Below, piece after piece: positions 52,645 to 54,279 of a stretch of DNA of 54,279 bases (position 1 is its first letter; the number at the start of each line of letters is the position of its first letter). The DNA is from JAWXBR01 sp046595995 (GTDB taxonomy: Bacteria > Bacteroidota > Ignavibacteria > Kapaibacteriales > Kapaibacteriaceae): contig JBKJNB010000013.1 in NCBI GenBank assembly GCA_046595995.1, positions 1-54,279 on the forward strand, read 5' to 3'. The notes beneath the pieces are model-generated. The model was not told where the DNA came from, made no database searches, and saw only the letters and a program-made list of their open reading frames with translations. The position numbers were made by a program, and so were the translations under genes.

Positions 52645-53949
52645 GTGCGTCGCACGATGTTCTCTTTCGACAACCTGATGATTGTCCTGGCTACCATTCT
52701 GGCGGTCTGGCTGTTGTCGGTGATACCGCAGAATTTTGACTTTCTGAATCCGATCGGACAGGCGTTGGGCGATATGGACATGACCGATATGGTGTTCTCG
52801 AAGTTTAGAGATAAAGAGAATATCGAGGCTGACACAAACATTGTGATTGTAAACATTGGTGTGTTATCGCGTGCAGAGATTGCAGAACAGCTTAGACGCA
52901 TTAACGAGCAGCAGCCGCGTGTTGTTGGAATTGATGTGTTCTTTCGAAAGCCGAAGGATGCAGAAGGGGATGCACTTCTCGCTGCTGCGATGGCGGAGAC
53001 GAGAGATCTCGTCCTAGTGAGCAAGGTTGCGTTTCGTGAGGAGTCGAAAGAAGGTGCGGTAGAACAGTGGGAGTCGAGTAAGGCCGAAGGTGGTCGATCA
53101 TTCGACTCGCTCGAAACGAGTCTGCCAATGTTTCGGCAGCATGCGTATGCGGGCTTTTCGAACTTCATTATCAATCAGGAAGCGTCGTTTATGACGACGC
53201 GCGATGCGTCGTTCAAAGAAGTGTGTGCCGGACGTGCTGAGATGTCGTTTCCGATACGGCTCGCAAGTATCATTGCGCCGGACGCAGCACAACGGGCACT
53301 TGCGCGCGGCAATGCGCAGGAAGTAATCAACTTCCGTGGTAACATGGAGAAGTTCTATTACTTCGATGCCGACCAGGTGCTTGACCCGGAAACCGATATA
53401 AGTGTAATGCGAGGGAAAATTGTACTCATGGGCTTCATGGGTGCGTCGCTCGAGGCAAAGTCAATCGAGGACAACTTCTTTACGCCGCTCAATCCGCAGT
53501 ACGTCGGCCGCAGCCACCCGGATATGTACGGCGTTGTCGTGCACGCAAACGTGCTATCGATGATTCTGCGCGGCAACTACATCGACACGATGCCACATTG
53601 GGCGAGTCTTGCCGTTGGTCTTGGTTTGCTTTGTATTAACGTCGTGTTGTTCACGTTTATCTACCGTCGTTTCGAGAATTGGTACGACACATTGGCGCTG
53701 ATTCTTCAGGTAGGCGAGTCAATTCTGATTCTTTACCTACTCGTAACTGTCTTTGCCTCAATGAATTACAAGCTCGCGCTCACCCCTGCACTCGTGGGTG
53801 TTGCCCTAGTCGGCACAGTACACGATCTTTACCAGGATTCGATTAAGAAGATCATTTTGTCGGGATGGGCACGGGTCCGTCGAAAGTTTGCATCTAAGCA
53901 AGAACCACCGCGTACACACGCCGCCAATAATTCGCCAGGTACACCATGA
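52645..53949 (+). CDS. CHASE2-domain membrane sensor without an output domain
   Basis: The 434-aa protein is read from GTG 52645, which has AGG 7 nt upstream; TTG 52603 and ATG 52657 are other options. A first membrane helix (LMIVLATILAVWLLSVI) leads to an extracytoplasmic CHASE2 domain (about 20-320): NIVIVNIGVLSRAEIAEQL, QPRVVGIDVFFRKPKD, GKIVLMGFMGASLEAK and HPDMYGVVVHANVLSMIL. Three more helices follow (ASLAVGLGLLCINVVLFTFIY, read in part; ILILYLLVTVFASM; LTPALVGVALVGTV) and a short basic tail. CHASE2 proteins usually carry a cyclase or kinase; here none is present. The stop overlaps the FecR-like start (ATGA), a pairing known from other bacteria. Confidence 0.88.
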   Translation: MRRTMFSFDNLMIVLATILAVWLLSVIPQNFDFLNPIGQALGDMDMTDMVFSKFRDKENIEADTNIVIVNIGVLSRAEIAEQLRRINEQQPRVVGIDVFFRKPKDAEGDALLAAAMAETRDLVLVSKVAFREESKEGAVEQWESSKAEGGRSFDSLETSLPMFRQHAYAGFSNFIINQEASFMTTRDASFKEVCAGRAEMSFPIRLASIIAPDAAQRALARGNAQEVINFRGNMEKFYYFDADQVLDPETDISVMRGKIVLMGFMGASLEAKSIEDNFFTPLNPQYVGRSHPDMYGVVVHANVLSMILRGNYIDTMPHWASLAVGLGLLCINVVLFTFIYRRFENWYDTLALILQVGESILILYLLVTVFASMNYKLALTPALVGVALVGTVHDLYQDSIKKIILSGWARVRRKFASKQEPPRTHAANNSPGTP

Positions 53950-54279
53950 AGCTTCCCTCCATATTCGTCAAAGCTCTGATCCTAACAGTCGTGCTAGCGG
54001 CTGTTCTTGCTTCTCCCACGTATGCGCAACAACGATTTAAGGTGCTTGCGGTAAGGGGCAATGTCACAGGTAATTCAGGAAAACTTTCTGTTGGTAGCAA
54101 GCTCAACGCGGGCGACAAGCTTACGATAGGCAAGGGTGCGTATGTGAGCCTTGCGCATACGAACGGACGTACCGTAGAACTGAAGAAGGACGGCGCGTAT
54201 AAGGTTAACGATCTTGACAAAGCCGCTTCGAAGAAGTCAGGATCGGTCTCCGGTAAGTTTGCTAGCTATGTTTATAATG
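53946..54279 (+). CDS. FecR-like exported protein, 3' end outside window
   Basis: The first 111 residues are visible. A signal peptide ends in ASPTYAQQ. The following RFKVLAVRGNV, KLSVGSKLNAGDKLTIGKGAYV and RTVELKKDGAYKV match the FecR beta domain (charge, gain or loss of signal is not testable here). FecR proteins next to CHASE2 proteins are common, suggesting that CHASE2 responds to the exported partner. The frame runs to the last base. Confidence 0.82.
   Translation, partial: MKLPSIFVKALILTVVLAAVLASPTYAQQRFKVLAVRGNVTGNSGKLSVGSKLNAGDKLTIGKGAYVSLAHTNGRTVELKKDGAYKVNDLDKAASKKSGSVSGKFASYVYN

Overview
The window looks like a chromosomal piece of a Bacteroidota/Chlorobi-group bacterium, most plausibly of the Ignavibacteria/Kapabacteria branch. 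The evidence is: two large exported proteins with C-terminal type IX secretion (T9SS) sorting domains; many signal peptides ending in AQ; promoters of the TAnnTTTG type; few strong Shine-Dalgarno sites and several GTG/TTG starts; and an elongation factor P with the PGNLR loop I associate with Chlorobi-type EF-P. Base composition looks even along the window, and I see no insertion sequence, phage, integrase or CRISPR array. Coding density is high, and no gene-free stretch reaches 300 bases.

Layout. 1-2469: the end of an isochorismatase-like hydrolase, then acetyl-CoA synthetase. 2481-12096: the most unusual block, with three tandem paralogous STAND-type ATPases (AAA + TPR, no recognisable effector domain), then a small exported protein and a lipoprotein that may be distant relatives of each other; a terminator closes it. 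12181-18810: a housekeeping run with a mannose-1-P guanylyltransferase/phosphomannomutase-like fusion, a PTS EIIA, hisS, an orphan sensor kinase and ftsW/rodA. 18841-21066: MerR regulator, exported seven-repeat WD40 protein, OmpA-like protein, terminator. 21212-24144: tRNA-Cys, efp, accB, accC and gcvH. 24381-29006: a small conserved protein, a DUF4256/peroxiredoxin pair on the minus strand, and two APC amino-acid permeases on the plus strand.

29017-36338: two divergent exported proteins with T9SS tails, separated by a spacer holding three 20-bp direct repeats. One resembles a gingipain (C25) fold without its catalytic Cys/His; the other is a 1676-residue LamG/ASH-repeat protein. 36387-42423: an HI0933-type flavoprotein overlapping tail to tail with an AddA-like helicase-nuclease, which follows an M16 peptidase. 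42495-43285: a decayed DUF1016 (YhcG-like) nuclease. 43352-52429 (minus): a three-gene surface operon of outer-membrane barrel, 1699-residue exported protein and Fn3 protein. 52645-end: a CHASE2 membrane protein coupled to a FecR-like exported protein cut by the window edge.

Two themes cross these blocks. First, in-frame tandem repeats of 15-33 nt sit in linkers or surface loops of otherwise conserved proteins (ATPase 1, AccB, the helicase, the giant exported protein), and one palindromic GGGGCCCC-type element appears in two unrelated genes. Second, tight translational coupling (ATGA overlaps) is common, including a nine-codon minicistron bridging the PTS gene and hisS. The best candidate for an undescribed system is the 2481-12096 block.
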